DNA from: Mortierella sp. BCC40632
Taxonomy: Eukaryota; Mortierellomycota; Mortierellomycetes; Mortierellales; Mortierellaceae
Direction: 5' to 3'
NCBI GenBank assembly: GCA_011634665.1
Contig: WAEK01000006.1
Location: forward strand, 453,001 to 517,000
Length of the DNA stretch: 64,000 bases
The notes beneath the pieces are model-generated. The model saw only the letters and a program-made list of their open reading frames with translations. It ran no database searches and was not told the origin of the DNA. Below, in pieces: positions 37,301 to 51,115 of the stretch (position 1 is its first letter; each line of letters opens with the position of its first letter). The position numbers were made by a program, and so were the translations under genes.

Positions 37301-40300
37301 ACCGATAAGGATCCGTGCTATCTCCATTGCCGCTGGGTCGGTCTTGGCTTTATCAAGAATGATTCCGACCGGGTTGGAGCCCCTCAGGTATTTTCTCAAA
37401 GGAATCCAATTGTTGGCAGAATTAGCAGAGTTCTCTTGGAGCAGCCTTGTCAAGAGCAACTTGATTTGGTCGTGATCGAATTTATCCCACCAGCTGCACA
37501 ATGCCGATACCAAAGACACCGAGCGGTCGTTGGGGAGAGGGAAATAGTTGACAAAGGAGCGAAGATACTTGAGGTTTGCATTCGATACCGTAGAACACTG
37601 TTGCTTGTCGTCGATATTTATCCAGCATAATAAATGAAACAGAGCCGCAGCCTCCAGTGGTGTAAACTGATCTGGTGCAAACGATTTACCTTGAAAAATC
37701 AGGATATCGGGCCCTTCGTAGCTGCTGAAAGTCGGATAGCCTCCATGAGGGCATGTTTTCAGTTTGAGCGCCTCATCCATAATATCAACTTTCCAGCAAT
37801 GGAGTAGTTTGAGCTCCTCTTGTGATGACTGTGGAAGTCCCCAGATCGAGAACTCTAGTGAAATGAGTCCTTCTTTCACCAACATGAGCTGAGAAGATTT
37901 CTTATGGACATAACACTCGGTGGCCACCCAAGAATACTGTCGTGAATCGTCATTCTTGAATAAGATATCCATTGTAAGCTTCTTCCACTTTCGCCCGTAT
38001 TCATCCGGAATATTTGTTGCATGAACCAAAAATGATCCTCCAGGATAGTGAATCGTCACTCCATATTCGATCTCTGGAACCTCATAAAGGTCAAATTCAC
38101 ATTTAGAACTGCACTGAGGTTCCGCTTCTGGGTTTGATGGTAGGTAGTTTCCCAGATAAGCTACTTCAAAGTTTGACTCGTAGTTGTATACCACCATAGT
38201 TGATTTGATGGTGTCGATATCTAATCCTTCCTGGATATTGAAACCATATTTTGTGAGTTCCGAATTTACCAGAGGGATGGTTTCTTTCTTTGGTTGAGTT
38301 GCATCTCCTGGACATATATTAATGAACCGACTGGACGGTAGATCGTCGAGATTAATGTTTAAAACGTCTTTGTTTCCCTCGAAAAATCCATCCCACATCT
38401 TTGATGTTTCATGAAGTCTCTGGTAGAGGACCGCAGATTTTGTCGAATACAAGAGTTGAGTTCCCTCTGTGGCAATTACCAAAGTATCTCCACTTGATGA
38501 AAGAAAGAGACCAGTAATTTCATTTGTTGTGTCAATGAGGTGCTTTGGTGCTCCAGTGACTAGATCACAGATCGAGACTTGGTAAGGTGACATTAACAAT
38601 GCAAGGGTACTCGCAGCAGCAGCAAACCTGACCCAAATGTTCCACGTCCAATGCTCATAATGGATATCGCTCGGAAACCACTGAATATGGATGTAGTAGA
38701 GCATCTCCCATGGATCTGTGGTCTTGTACACACTAAATCCCTGTCGATCGCAGGCTATGAATCTTTCGGACTCGTCTCTCCATTGCGATGCAGAAAGACT
38801 GGTGAACGTGGCATTCCCCTTGAATAACTGTAGCTTGGTGCAATGGGCATGACGATGGGAGGGTTGGAGTGGTTGGAGCGTTCGCTGACCCTTAGTTCGT
38901 TGTTGATGAGCATTTCCAAAGCATTCGAAGACGTCTAGCATCCCTTGAGATGACTGGAATGATCCGTAAACTGCAATTTGAGATCCATCCCACGATAGCG
39001 ACAACCTTATCCTGCTAGGGTCATCATTGCGGACTTTAAACACGGTTTGCCCTGTTGAGACGGTATGGGGATACGGATAAATGACCCTGGAAGTAGTATC
39101 TAATGGATCTAGATCCCAGAGATCAAGGAATACAGTAAAATCAATATGCGAGAGGGTTGCGGCATGAGATCTTGAGGCCGAGATTGCAACCTTCAAAATT
39201 GTCGCCGGAAGCTGTAAACTGTTTGAGCTTATGCTGGGGCTCTTTCGAATGTGGAATGCTCTCGCAGGCGAAGGTATCTGAGGAAGAACGCAGTCTATCA
39301 TTACATCATTGAGTTGAGTTGATTCTGTTTAGAGCCCCGTAAAGCTGGCTTCAAGTCAATATTCTCTTGTAGAGCCAGATGACATACCAAATGAATCCTT
39401 GCTTGGTAGATTCTGGCTCAGCTCTACATAGCAGAGCAGCAAAGATCCTGGTTTCGACTCGTCCTTGTGATTTATCTCAAGAAAGAGACCCGCCAGTGTA
39501 ACGTGATATCGTAGTAATACCCTAATAAACGGGACTTCTCATATCAAGAGCGAACATAGTAGGATAGAGTCGTTAGAGCAGAATACAGCTAAGCTACTTG
39601 CAGGAGACAGACACACTTTTCCTTTGTTAAATTTTTACTCACCGGTCTTGGCAAGTGAATTTATATCGATCTTCTACTCCGAGAACACACCATGTTAAAA
39701 TCGTAGAAGGAGATGCAATACAACCTTAGGTCTTTGAAAAAGTAGTTCACTCATGCACACTTTACCTGCTTGTCGATTAACAGATAGTCAATACCTTCGG
39801 CTTCTTGACCAATCATGAAGCATAATACTAAATGGTGCGGCGCCCTAGATTGTAGAGGGCTTATCCTTTCACTCCTAAGCTATTGTTGTTTTGCGTTGCC
39901 ATGTTATTTTAGATTAAAGTCTTACAAAATGAAGTTTCTCGATTCATTAAAGCTCAACCATGACGTACCTCAAGGTGCCCCGTCTTAAGCAGAATAGGCG
40001 GCGAATAGTGTCTATCCATCCCGTTTGAGTAGAGGTGTGGTCGAGTGAGCGGCGATCCAATACAAATTAGGTCGTACCACGCATCTTGTGATACTTACTC
40101 GCCTGGTTCTCCGATATGTTGATTGCCATAATCAGGCAACGGAGAATAGAATAATCGTAGAGGGCTGTGGTCTTGAGACATGGGTCAGTGCTTTTTGCGA
40201 TGGCTTCTGGAGAGCATTTAGTCCCAGGGGATTCTCCGCACAGCATACCTGGAGTAAATGTGCCGAAATCTCTCTTCATTTGGGTCTTGTATTCTTCAAC

Positions 40301-40645
40301 GGATGAAAATATCGGTCTCCTTGTTCTGCTACTCTCTTGGATAGTATCCATCTGAGTCGAGGCGGGAGAGGCAGAGAAGGACCCTTGGTTCAGTCTTGTG
40401 TTGTTGGATGCGTTTCCTGTGCTGACCGTAGATGTCCCTCTCACATGTCTAACGGTTTCACTTTTGGTTTGGCTGGGTCGGTTGGCCTCGTGGGTTGTGT
40501 TGCTACAGCTTTCTGGACTCTTGGCCGACTCAGCTGGCGTTTGCCCAATATTAACCACGGTTTCCTCTGGTTTGGAGAATGCCGAGAGAGGAAACGCAGC
40601 CATTGTACTTGTTGGCAGGGTTGAAGAAGAAGAAAGTAACAGCAA
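34308..40645 (-). CDS. Giant channel-like protein 1: beta-propeller plus TRP-like ion-transport domain
   Basis: Paralogue of the gene at 51116-57327. Firm exons (minus): 39537-39388, 39294-36768 (2527 nt), 36664-36128, 36028-35884, 35772-35545, 35420-35276, 35140-35030, 34936-34308, all phase-consistent. The first exon is 40645-40099 (or from Met 40603), with FSSVEEYK matching the paralogue. One to three small exons between 40099 and 39537 are only partly resolved. The N-terminus is Ser/Thr-rich, then a WD-like propeller (LSLSWDGSQIAVYG), then a helical region. The membrane part has FLWLEFLQW, KYITIVFGILSEIKVFF and a pore-like segment STVYLMMGGRFDPL. The last helix is FTFSSILMLNVLIALINNAF, as in TRP S6. 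The tail is coiled coil with repeated SELRxDN units. A cation channel in the plasma or vacuolar membrane is inference. Confidence 0.85.
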
Positions 40646-42774
40646 CGGATGCGAATTGGAAGATCTTCGATTCTTGTTCAGACGACCATTGCTTTCACTC
40701 TTTGTGGCGGCATGGAGCTCATTGCATTTGCTTCAACTCCGCCCTTCCCGCATAATCAACCGATTGCTCTGCAGGACCTGCAGGAATGTTTGCACCCTCG
40801 AGTCATCTGATCAACTCTGTTCATGCCCCCCCCCCCAGCAAATGAGCTCTCCTAGGAAATTGAAACTCAAGTCCTCCCCTCAATCATTTGAGTCTTCACG
40901 CCAAAGTCAATTCCTGAGGTAAAGTCTAGAATCCGCCTCACTTGGAAAGGATATGGCGCAGGCGACGTGTGGACGGACATTTTCTCTCAGGAACCGAGAT
41001 CGCAACGAAAAGATGAACTGTTATCGCCATCAGCAAGGGCGGCATGATTAACTTGGGACTCTAGTCGGTTGATGCAGTTGATTCAACTCATGCCACTTTG
41101 AACATCTCACCAATGTCGTGGCTGGAGCTTAACTTGAATTTAGTGCAATTTTTCGCCCCGCTCGGATGGTATGAGGTTGGCTGGGACTAGGGCAAATACT
41201 CTCTACTCTGTGAGGTTATCACACATGAACTCAGAGTTGGCGAGCTGATTCGAGAATGCCAGGAGTCGACCTTTGTCCTCTCTCCGGTCCGCCAAGCAGC
41301 CGAATGATTGTTGAATATTTAGATGTCAGATGCAGAAAAGAGCTGCTATGGTCTTAGTCTTTTCAGTGTTTTGAACAGCTGTTGTTGATCCTTTGTATTA
41401 CCCCTGCGTCTCTCATTACATTTACTGTCCAAGGAGGCGAGGCTGGGATGCCTTGTTATTGGCGAGACTTGGGTTCTTCCCCTGTTGGTCATGGCAACAA
41501 GAGGTCGCACTTAAATTAGCACCCCGTCACCATCAAGCACATTGTCGAGGGCCTTTGCTCTCAACATCTAAATCACTGGCAGAGTTGCAGGTGCGCAGGC
41601 AGCTTTTGGAGGCGAAGCATCTCTCCTGGCTCAGGTTTCGGCTTGTTCTTGCCATCTCGACCCTCAGTAAAGAGAGTAAGGCCTTTTTGTCAGTTGTCCA
41701 TTCGATACACTATTCCTAGAGCTCAAATTCCCACAGAACAGCCTTTCATCCACTCTTCGCCAAGACTATGGGTGTTAAGATGCAGAAAAGTGCTTGGTGG
41801 GTTCTTGCAAAATTACAAATAACGTGGGATTGTGACATCAACCTTTTGCCTTTCATGAATGCTTGAACTACAGAATGGCCTATTGAGGTCATCTGAACAA
41901 GAGAGAGATGAAACGCAGCATTTGAGGCGCCCATGAAAAGGATACATGGTCGTTTAGTATGTTGAGAGTTCCTGCAAACTCAGCAGGATCTGAAAGTCTG
42001 CTAGAATCAAAGATAGAGAGCCTCTGATGTGTGGTCCTAAACACAAGCAGACATCGGTTAATCCCTTCTGAGTATTGGCAGACTTGTAGCTCATGGGCTT
42101 GCTGCAAACTTCAACAGAATCTGGATCAAATAAGATCTTTGAGTCTACTCCATTTGAGCCATGTCGCCAGACCATGACATGAGTGGATTTGCAGTCTTCG
42201 TTCCATTCGAAGGTTCAAAAAGTCCGCGTGAGAAGGGAGGCCCCCTCAAGGTTGCCGGGCTTTTAGTGGCGCTTCTGCCAGACCACCACTGTCGACCAGA
42301 CCAAAGAGAGACCCTGTTCGGAGACCGACTAGGCTGATATTAGAGATCGAGACCAATGATGATGGATGAAAAAAGGAGTCGCATTCTAATAAATGGCACG
42401 GAAAGTCACATTGAGATCCTAACGGATGTGTTTGAGAACCATGGACCAAAACAGCTATAAATGCTCATCTCAGCGACTTCCATGATCGCCTTGGGATGGC
42501 ATTCAGTAGTTCTAATTTAGAATGAAGTGGTGCGCAGAGTATATATGCAGAGAGCTTATCGGCTATGACCTTTTGTGGGACCTCATCTATGAGCTCTCTC
42601 CAATGGTCAATTGTGAGGACCTGGTCGTTTCTTTTCTAGATTGAGCAGTCGAGTAGGGTTCATCTAAGAAAGCTGACAGGATGCTCCTGCAACATTTTTC
42701 TTAACTCTGTGATTCATTAATAGGTGCGAGCTGTATGGGTCTCGCTAGCCTCGGGACTCTGTGAGTCAACTCGT

Positions 42775-42815
<41 letters not shown>

Positions 42816-43623
42816 AGCTTCACGCAGGGTCAAACCGCTGCCGCCGCCATTCACGCGTTTCAAATTTAATATTGGCGAGTCTTCTAAGGCTTTATTGTCA
42901 CCCAAACAAACCTCGGGAGAGCTTGTTTGGCTAAACACCTGCCCTCAAGCTGACGCGTCTGAGGTAGCCATGATAATCCAGGCTAAGAAAATTATCGAGT
43001 CCCAAGGTTTAAGATCCACTATAACATATGATATATCTGACTAGAGCTTGCTTCGATATGTCTTTGATTTTGACCTGAGCAAGTGCTGTCCGCTGTTGCT
43101 TTTACCAATTTCAAGCAAAATTTGATATTGGCCCTATATTGGCTTGCCCATAGAATAGCGGGTAGAGTTCCCGTAGTCTTTTTCTTCCCTATCTTTACTT
43201 TGTGCTTCCAGTGTGTTCATGGCCATGAAAAGGCCTTGTGAAACGCTACGCTTAGGTCGTGTCATCCCAAGATTTTTTATATACAGGAATTGAGCGTTTT
43301 AAATGGTCAATGCATTTTGCGACAGGGCGGACAACGACTAGATACTCTGCCGGTAGTAGTGTCTGCAGACAGGTTTCGAAATATTAACCACCATTGCTCG
43401 TTTCCTCCAATTTTTCAAATCTTATGCCAAGCCAAAAAAATTTTAACCTCGGGAGTTGAAGAAGATGACGAACTACGCGTGCCTCGATTCCTTGGTGATT
43501 CTCGGACTCCAATTCGCCGCTCTCTGAATTGACACTCTTTAGTTCGTCACTCTCTGAAATCGATTGATAATGCTTTCTCTGCTAGATCCATTGCTCGATT
43601 ACTCTTTCGATGACATCTCTTGA
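40646..43623. other. Gene-poor region between channel gene 1 and the F-box relic
   Basis: No supported gene. It contains a short C run near 40825 and a 34-nt T run at 42779-42814. Short open frames here show no recognisable motifs; the DNA looks like relic sequence. Confidence 0.5.
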
Positions 43624-44803
43624 CTAAAGTCCACGAATTCTGATCGAGAGAACCTCCAGATTCTTACATCCCCAGGATTCCAACTCGGCTTCATTCATGT
43701 CTATCACATGTTCTGGAAATGAGAAAGACATCGAATTTCGACAGAGACGCGGCAAAGACTGAAGTACCCAACCCAAATCTGGAAGTGGATCATTGATTGG
43801 GGTCACACCTTTATTTTCGAACTCGGTGTAGTATCCGGTTTTTGGTAGATATGCGCCGATACTCTTCTATCGAGATGGAATACGTAACACCGTTAGAATG
43901 AGATCTTGCGACATACTCTTATAGCTGAGAATCAGGGTCGTCAGCGATGCCAGGTTACAAAACACATTCCTGATGAGGAATATTAAGAGCGGGCCTGGGG
44001 TAATGTTGGTTTCCAGGGTTTTCATCTTTGGGCGCCACTTGCTTACTGCACTCCTAACGGCCTGGGCTGGAAGAGATTGTGGGCTGAGCTCACTAACTGT
44101 CTCCCAGTGCTGCAGATTTGGAAAGTGGATCAATATTGATGGGTTGCTGTCGTAGAAGATGTCTATGACTAGTGATCTGATTTTTGTGATACTGGTATGC
44201 TTGTAGTCAATAATGGCGCGGGTAGGTATGAATGTTGTTCCCCAAATATCCATCTCTTTCAGAGCTGGGCAGGATCGTAAGACTACAACAGACGACTCTC
44301 TCGTCATCCTCACCCACCCACTGCAAAGTGAGAGCTACAAGTGATGAGGGCTGAGGTGAGTATGCTATAGATCCTAGAGAATCCAAGGTAACGATAGGAG
44401 CGGAATTCCGAGTAACGCAATCGACGTTGATAATGTTAAGCTCTGTGAGAGTCGTTTTGTTCCCTCGGATCAAGTCGTTGAAGCTCGCAAGATATTCAAA
44501 GTCTCTTAACATTTTGAGACCCAAGTCTTTCAGCTTGGAGAGGTCAAAGTCCAGCAGTGCGTTGAGTTGCTTCAAGTTGGCTATATTCTTCACATTTCAG
44601 ACATGATGACCATATTTTCTGAGAGATGTTGAATCAGCATCGGCTAGTTTCTTTTTGGTGCCAAAGTCGATCTGGTACCAAACGGGGTATGCAAAGGCCT
44701 GAGCAAAGGCATTGCAGACCAGCATACAGGACAAAGCATCTTCGACAGAGACGAAGCAACCTATGCAGTGTAGGATTTCTGGGATCTCGAGTGGACTGGG
44801 CAT
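43624..44803 (-). pseudogene. F-box/LRR-like protein gene, disrupted
   Basis: Starts MPSPLEIPEIL at 44803 with an F-box-like helix set (IPEILHCIGCFVSVEDALSCMLVCNAF), followed by leucine-rich segments (LKDLGLKMLRDF, LTELNIINVD, LKEMDIWGT, LASLTTLIL, LEVLSIRIRGL). Three lesions are visible: an in-frame TGA near 44597, an apparent 4-bp duplication (GTGG) near 44320 that shifts frame, and an in-frame TAG near 43866. F-box proteins are substrate adaptors of SCF ubiquitin ligases; this copy cannot make a full product as read. Short introns could remove one lesion but not all three. Confidence 0.65.
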
Positions 44804-46836
44804 GGCTCCAAAAGAAAAAGTGCGTGTGAAAGTACCATGGCCAAGAGGGTCCTGTCCTTTTGTGTTGGCGCCAAACAAATCCCGTGATTCATGCTGTGTA
44901 GCTTTGAGAGATGTTGCCTTCAGTCATGCATTTGGAGAAAAATAATAATTCCATGGGTAGCGTGCTTCGAGCACGTTTGATGACTGAGGAATGGAAAAGG
45001 CGAGTCCTTCAAGGGTCTAGTAACGGTTGATGACCACTCTATAAAAAAAAATTAATATCTTAGTCCCAGACTCTTCTTGATGCCGCCCTTGTTCTCGCGT
45101 GACTATGGATCATAATTCGGTACTGGAACTCCGCACAGACATTTCAGACTTTCAATACTTTCCAGAGCAGAGCAGAGCAAAGAGCGACCAGGGGACCTAA
45201 AATCCACAGCCAGGTGAACTTTACAACTTCTTTCAGGCGGACGAAATATCCTCAATTTTTATAATAGACAGATTTGGGTGGACCCTGTAAATTTGCTCGG
45301 AAGCTACACAGAGTATGGCCCATTTTGTTCACTTGATTCAGGCGGTGCTTATTTCCCAAGGCGCCACGAATCTATTCTAGAGCGGTTCCTCTCGAACAGA
45401 GAGACATATAAATCGACATCCTTTGCTAAAGACGGGCAGAAAAAGCCTTATTCATTTTCCGCCCTTCTAGTTATTGGCGAGTAATTCCTTGAAACAAACT
45501 TGTCAGCAAACAGAGGCAGGGTATGAGATCAACAACTCGAGAGCTGAGACGCCTCAAGTACAGGATCGTACGCCCGACTTCAAAGAATGTTGCCAGATGC
45601 AGAGACAAACAGGGGGGGGGGGGTTGCAGCATATGAGACAGACTCATTAGTGGCCCAAGGTGACATAGAAAACCCTTATTCAGTGATAGCCTCAGCTGTT
45701 GTTCCTCCTCTCCCTCTAGTGTCCTAGAGAATAGACCACTCTTTCAGAAACCACAAATGACTCTACATAAAGCTCACTGTCAGTCTATCATTAGGGCTGC
45801 TTACAAAATGAATTCCTCAGATCTGCTTATATCGAGGTAAATAGAGATAAATCCGATTTGATTTATCAAAGTATGCTCCCAGACACTAGACTACTTGTTC
45901 CATCGACTTCTCTTCAATAAACTTCGCCTAGCCTACGTTAAGATTGCATATAGTTGTTTAAGTGACAACCTGAACAAAATCTCCATATCGAAATTATTCC
46001 TCTGGTGGTCGATAGTTTTGTTCTCTTGACACAGGAGCCTCTTTGAAAGCCAAGTTGTGAATGTCGCTTGGCATGACGACCATTCATGATGCTTAAGCAG
46101 CCTGTTTAATCACCACTTTAGGACTCATAGCTATGCTCAAGAGTCAATCCGAATACAGCACACGTACTTTCTGTAGTTTGAAATCACTGACGGCACTCGC
46201 CTAATACATCTATAAAGATGTAATTTTTTTTTTTTTTTTTTTTTTTTTTTGCAACTGGTACGATTGCAGTGCGATCTGATTGCGCGAGAACAAGACTATA
46301 GTTTCTCTCTGATTGTGAACACACCCTCCAGAATGGTAAAGTCCCAAAGACCCCACCAAGGGAATTTAAGATACTACTAGTAGCTTTTTTTTTTTTTTTT
46401 TTCTTAATTCAGGAATGAGTTTGTCACCTCGTGCACGGAGGATCGCCGTTGTTGTTGGTTGCGCCCACTTCAATCTCATTCAACAACAATGCCCCCTAAT
46501 TACAAAAAAAAAAAAAAAGAGCGACCATTGAGTGAGACAAGACATATTTGGTTGAGCTTGAGACCACAGTCGACCATGATATGCATGTTGTGAGGAGTGC
46601 TCAATAACCAGAGGGTGGGCAAGCGTTCTCGGAGCAAAATGGTTTTTGGTCAGACCAACTGTCCTTGACCAGAGAAAGAGGAACTGGATAGTCAGTATGA
46701 ATGATCGACCCAATCGGATTCTGTGAGTCCAATGCTACAGGTATTGACCCGTTGTGTTGTGAAGGCGGACACTTATAGTGGCTTTCTCTCTTCTCTCAGA
46801 CAATAGTGAACATCGCCCTTTGATCACCAATGACCG

Positions 46837-46868
<32 letters not shown>

Positions 46869-48171
46869 GAGGTTCAATAGATAGCGGTATCGTGTTACAC
46901 TCAGTAGGAGCCAAGCAATAGATAGGGATTACCCGGGCTGTCCACATGCAGAAAGATGGACCTGAAAGGGGACAGGTGGAACAGAAGGGCTAGGCAGAGA
47001 GGAGGGGATTGTAGGTGAAATCAAGAACAACCAACATTTGTGTCCCTTGGATATTTAGGATTCTCGGTTCTTGCTCAACAGTGATTCTTCGAATGGTGTA
47101 GCTTGACATCAGAATGGAAGGGTCAATAGATTGAGTAAGCTTAGGTGTTTGGTGTCTTTCTAGTTCCCTTCGGTCTTTGTCAATGAACCAGAAAGCACTT
47201 TCTATCTTCCTTTGCGCAACTCGAATCAGAATCGGCGAGATCTGACCCAGTCTAATGGTTTGTTGGACCTGAAAAGATATTATTGGTGATTGCAGTCGCT
47301 ACCATGTATATCCTTCAATGAACAGGAGAAGAGACGTGTTGAACCTCAAAGCGAGCGATCCAGTTAATGACTGTTGTCAACGGGCGAGCAATCTCATCCT
47401 TGATTGCCTGCTATCCCCCCCCAACCCTGTCTCTTTTTACAACTTCCTATTGACAACAACCATCTTGTTCCAGCAAGAACGAGTTTTGAGATGATATTCC
47501 TTTTTTTTTTATTGCGAGCTACAGAGAAAAGCTATAATATACAGAGTTCGCTTGCAATAGTCCAAAGTCATCTCGGGATCCAAGTCGCCTGTATCACTAG
47601 GCGCTTGTACTTTCATCGTCAGCATCTTCCGTCATTCTCTCCACTCTCTAAGCTCCTCCATCCTTCCCTCTTCCCTTCTCCTTCCTCTCCATTGTGTGCT
47701 TGTTTGTGTTGTTGTCTTGTGCTGTTAGTTTTGGATGGGTCATTATTGTTGGTTGCTGCGGCCCGTACTCTTACATTGGAGGCTCTCCTCCCTCCCCCTT
47801 TTCCTTATCTCTTCAAGACGTGGCGTATTCGAGTTGGTTGGTAAAGCAAAGCTGACTGGTCGGATGGATGGGTGGATATGCGAATGGGAGGTGGGACGGA
47901 TAGGGAGTTGGTGGGGGTAACAGAGTAGGTAAAGAGATAAATGTGGGTGGGTGTAGGTTCGAAGTGAAAGTCTGCTGGTCCCAGCGGCCTCTATGGCTAT
48001 CTCTTGCCTTTTACTCTGCTTTCCCATTACTCCTTACCATCCTTCCTTCCTTCCGTCTATCCGTCCGTTTCCATGCTGTTTCGTCTCTGTCCCTTTAGCA
48101 CTTTTCGGCCTTGAGCTGGTGCTTGCCAATGTGGCCAAGGAGTGAGCGTCGCAGGACCTGACGAAGCAGAG
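44804..48171. other. Gene-poor region upstream of sepiapterin reductase
   Basis: No supported gene. It holds a G run near 45613, a T run at 46227-46250, another at 46385-46401, a GA microsatellite near 46836-46870, and pyrimidine-rich sequence near 47600-47720. Short frames are unsupported. Confidence 0.5.
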
Positions 48172-48827
48172 GCGAGGTACCCGAGTGTTTGCCAGCCGAC
48201 CTGTTCTTCTTGTGCCTTCGTGTCTTGCTGCACAGATGAAAGCGGATGCCATGAAAGACAATAGCAGAGGGACGAAGGTACAGAGAGGAGCACGAGTACG
48301 GGAGAAGGAGATGGATGGGTCGTGGAGGGACACATTAGCATCAGAAGGCTCTAGATCAATTGCATGTGTAACAAAACGATCTCTACTCTGACTGGTCCTT
48401 GCCCCGATGGGCATGGCAGGAGGGATAAAAGCGGGGAGAGAGAGCAGGGGGTCGAAGGACAAGGGCAGAGAGAAGGGAGTGGGAGTGGAGTGGAGGGGGG
48501 CGTGCAGCAGTGGTTGGTCCGACAATAACAGAGGCAACCATTGGTGCTCGATGAGCGATGACGAAAGCATGAGGCAGAGGGGCGGAGATGATGACTGGAT
48601 CATCATGCTCTTTCGATTATAACCAGTGCAGCTGACCTGTGCAGTCGGCAAGTGAAGGAGAAAGAAAATAAGAGAAAAGCGAGGAGTGCTGGTTTACCTC
48701 AGCAAAGCCTTGATGGCCTCGTCGGACAGCTCTTGCATCTGCATCGCCTGCTTCGTGGCACCTGGTTGCTGCGGCTTGATTCCATGGGAGGGGGCCGAGG
48801 CAGCGGTCATACAGGCAACCATGTCTA
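48095..48827 (-). CDS. Possible small spliced gene (weak)
   Basis: An exon-like block at about 48821-48702 opens with an ATG after an acceptor-like TTAG. It reads MVACMTAASAPSHG..., ending ELSDEAIKALLR at a GTAAAC donor. A second block at about 48159-48100 follows a TCAG acceptor and could encode a basic C-terminus. The phases I can join do not give an obviously conserved end, so the model is uncertain. It would be divergent from sepiapterin reductase, with 680 bp between starts. I do not recognise a family. Confidence 0.22.
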
Positions 48828-49159
48828 ACGTTGTGTGCGAGACAGGCAGGAAGCTGGGCGGGAGAGAGCGAGAGAATGCGAGACGATGCGGAGAGGCGGG
48901 CGAGCCAAGGGAAGGGATAAGTTGCAGAGATTGAGAGATGAACAAGTTGGGTGCGCAGCAGATATGGGGTACAGAGACTGTGATTTAAACGGATGGCAGC
49001 AGAGCGAGTGATGACGATGGTGATGATGATCGAGCACTGAGTGAACAGGTCGATGCACAGGACAAGACAGGACGGGACAGGAGGGAGCAGCACAAGCGGG
49101 GATGAAGAAAGCGCAAAAGACGGATGGACGGATGGAAAGGATGGCGGAGGAGGAGCGGA

Positions 49160-49180
49160 AAAAAAAAAAAAAAAAAAAAA
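49160..49180. repeat. Poly(A) tract in the promoter region of sepiapterin reductase
   Basis: A run of about 21 A in a purine-rich block, with a short GA microsatellite at 49196-49226 and another at 49373-49391. Confidence 0.85.
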
Positions 49181-49194
49181 AGAGACAAGGCGGG

Positions 49195-49227
<33 letters not shown>

Positions 49228-49508
49228 AATTTTTTGGTGAATCATCCAGTGGCTTGGCATAGGCAGCGCGGCAGCACGGCAGCACGGCATGTTGGTGCAG
49301 ACGTGTGTGTGTGTGGTGCGGCTATTTTTGGGCGGGATGGAAGGCGGGGGTTGTGACCCGCAGAAGAGCAAAGAGAGAGAGAGAGAGAGAGCATCGGTCG
49401 AACTGGTGTTGTATTGTGCGGGGGTGTGCTTTTCCCTGGTGGTGTCCGTGTGCATCGGCCTCAGAGCCGCTCCGCCTCCTTTGTCCCATCATTATTTTCC
49501 GCTCAACC

Positions 49509-50748
<1,240 letters not shown>

Positions 50749-50800
50749 GAGATGCTCATCTGTTCAGCCTTCGTCTAGTCAAAAGCTCGTTCACAGCATC

Positions 50801-50806
50801 AATAAA
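50801..50806 (+). terminator. Polyadenylation signal of sepiapterin reductase
   Basis: AATAAA 52 nt after the TGA stop; the next gene starts at 51116. Confidence 0.7.
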
Positions 50807-51115
50807 ATTATCTCGGGGCTAACACACATCCGTTGTAACCTTCAAAGAACATCAGCTTGGGATAGGACCTAGACCCTGTCATCTTAGCCCCTTGGACGTC
50901 TAGACCACCGTCCTTGAGACCGTCTAACAAGCATGAACCCCCTTTCTAGCCATGCAGGATAAGAGAGTTACTTCTACTTACACAGTCGGATGACAAAAAC
51001 GAGAGATCATGTCATCTGTCATGTCCATCCACTTTTCATCTTAATCATTCGCCCGTCATTTCGTATTAATTTCCAGTCGGTCCTCAATTCCTTCAAGTAG
51101 TTACCAGAGTCGAAC

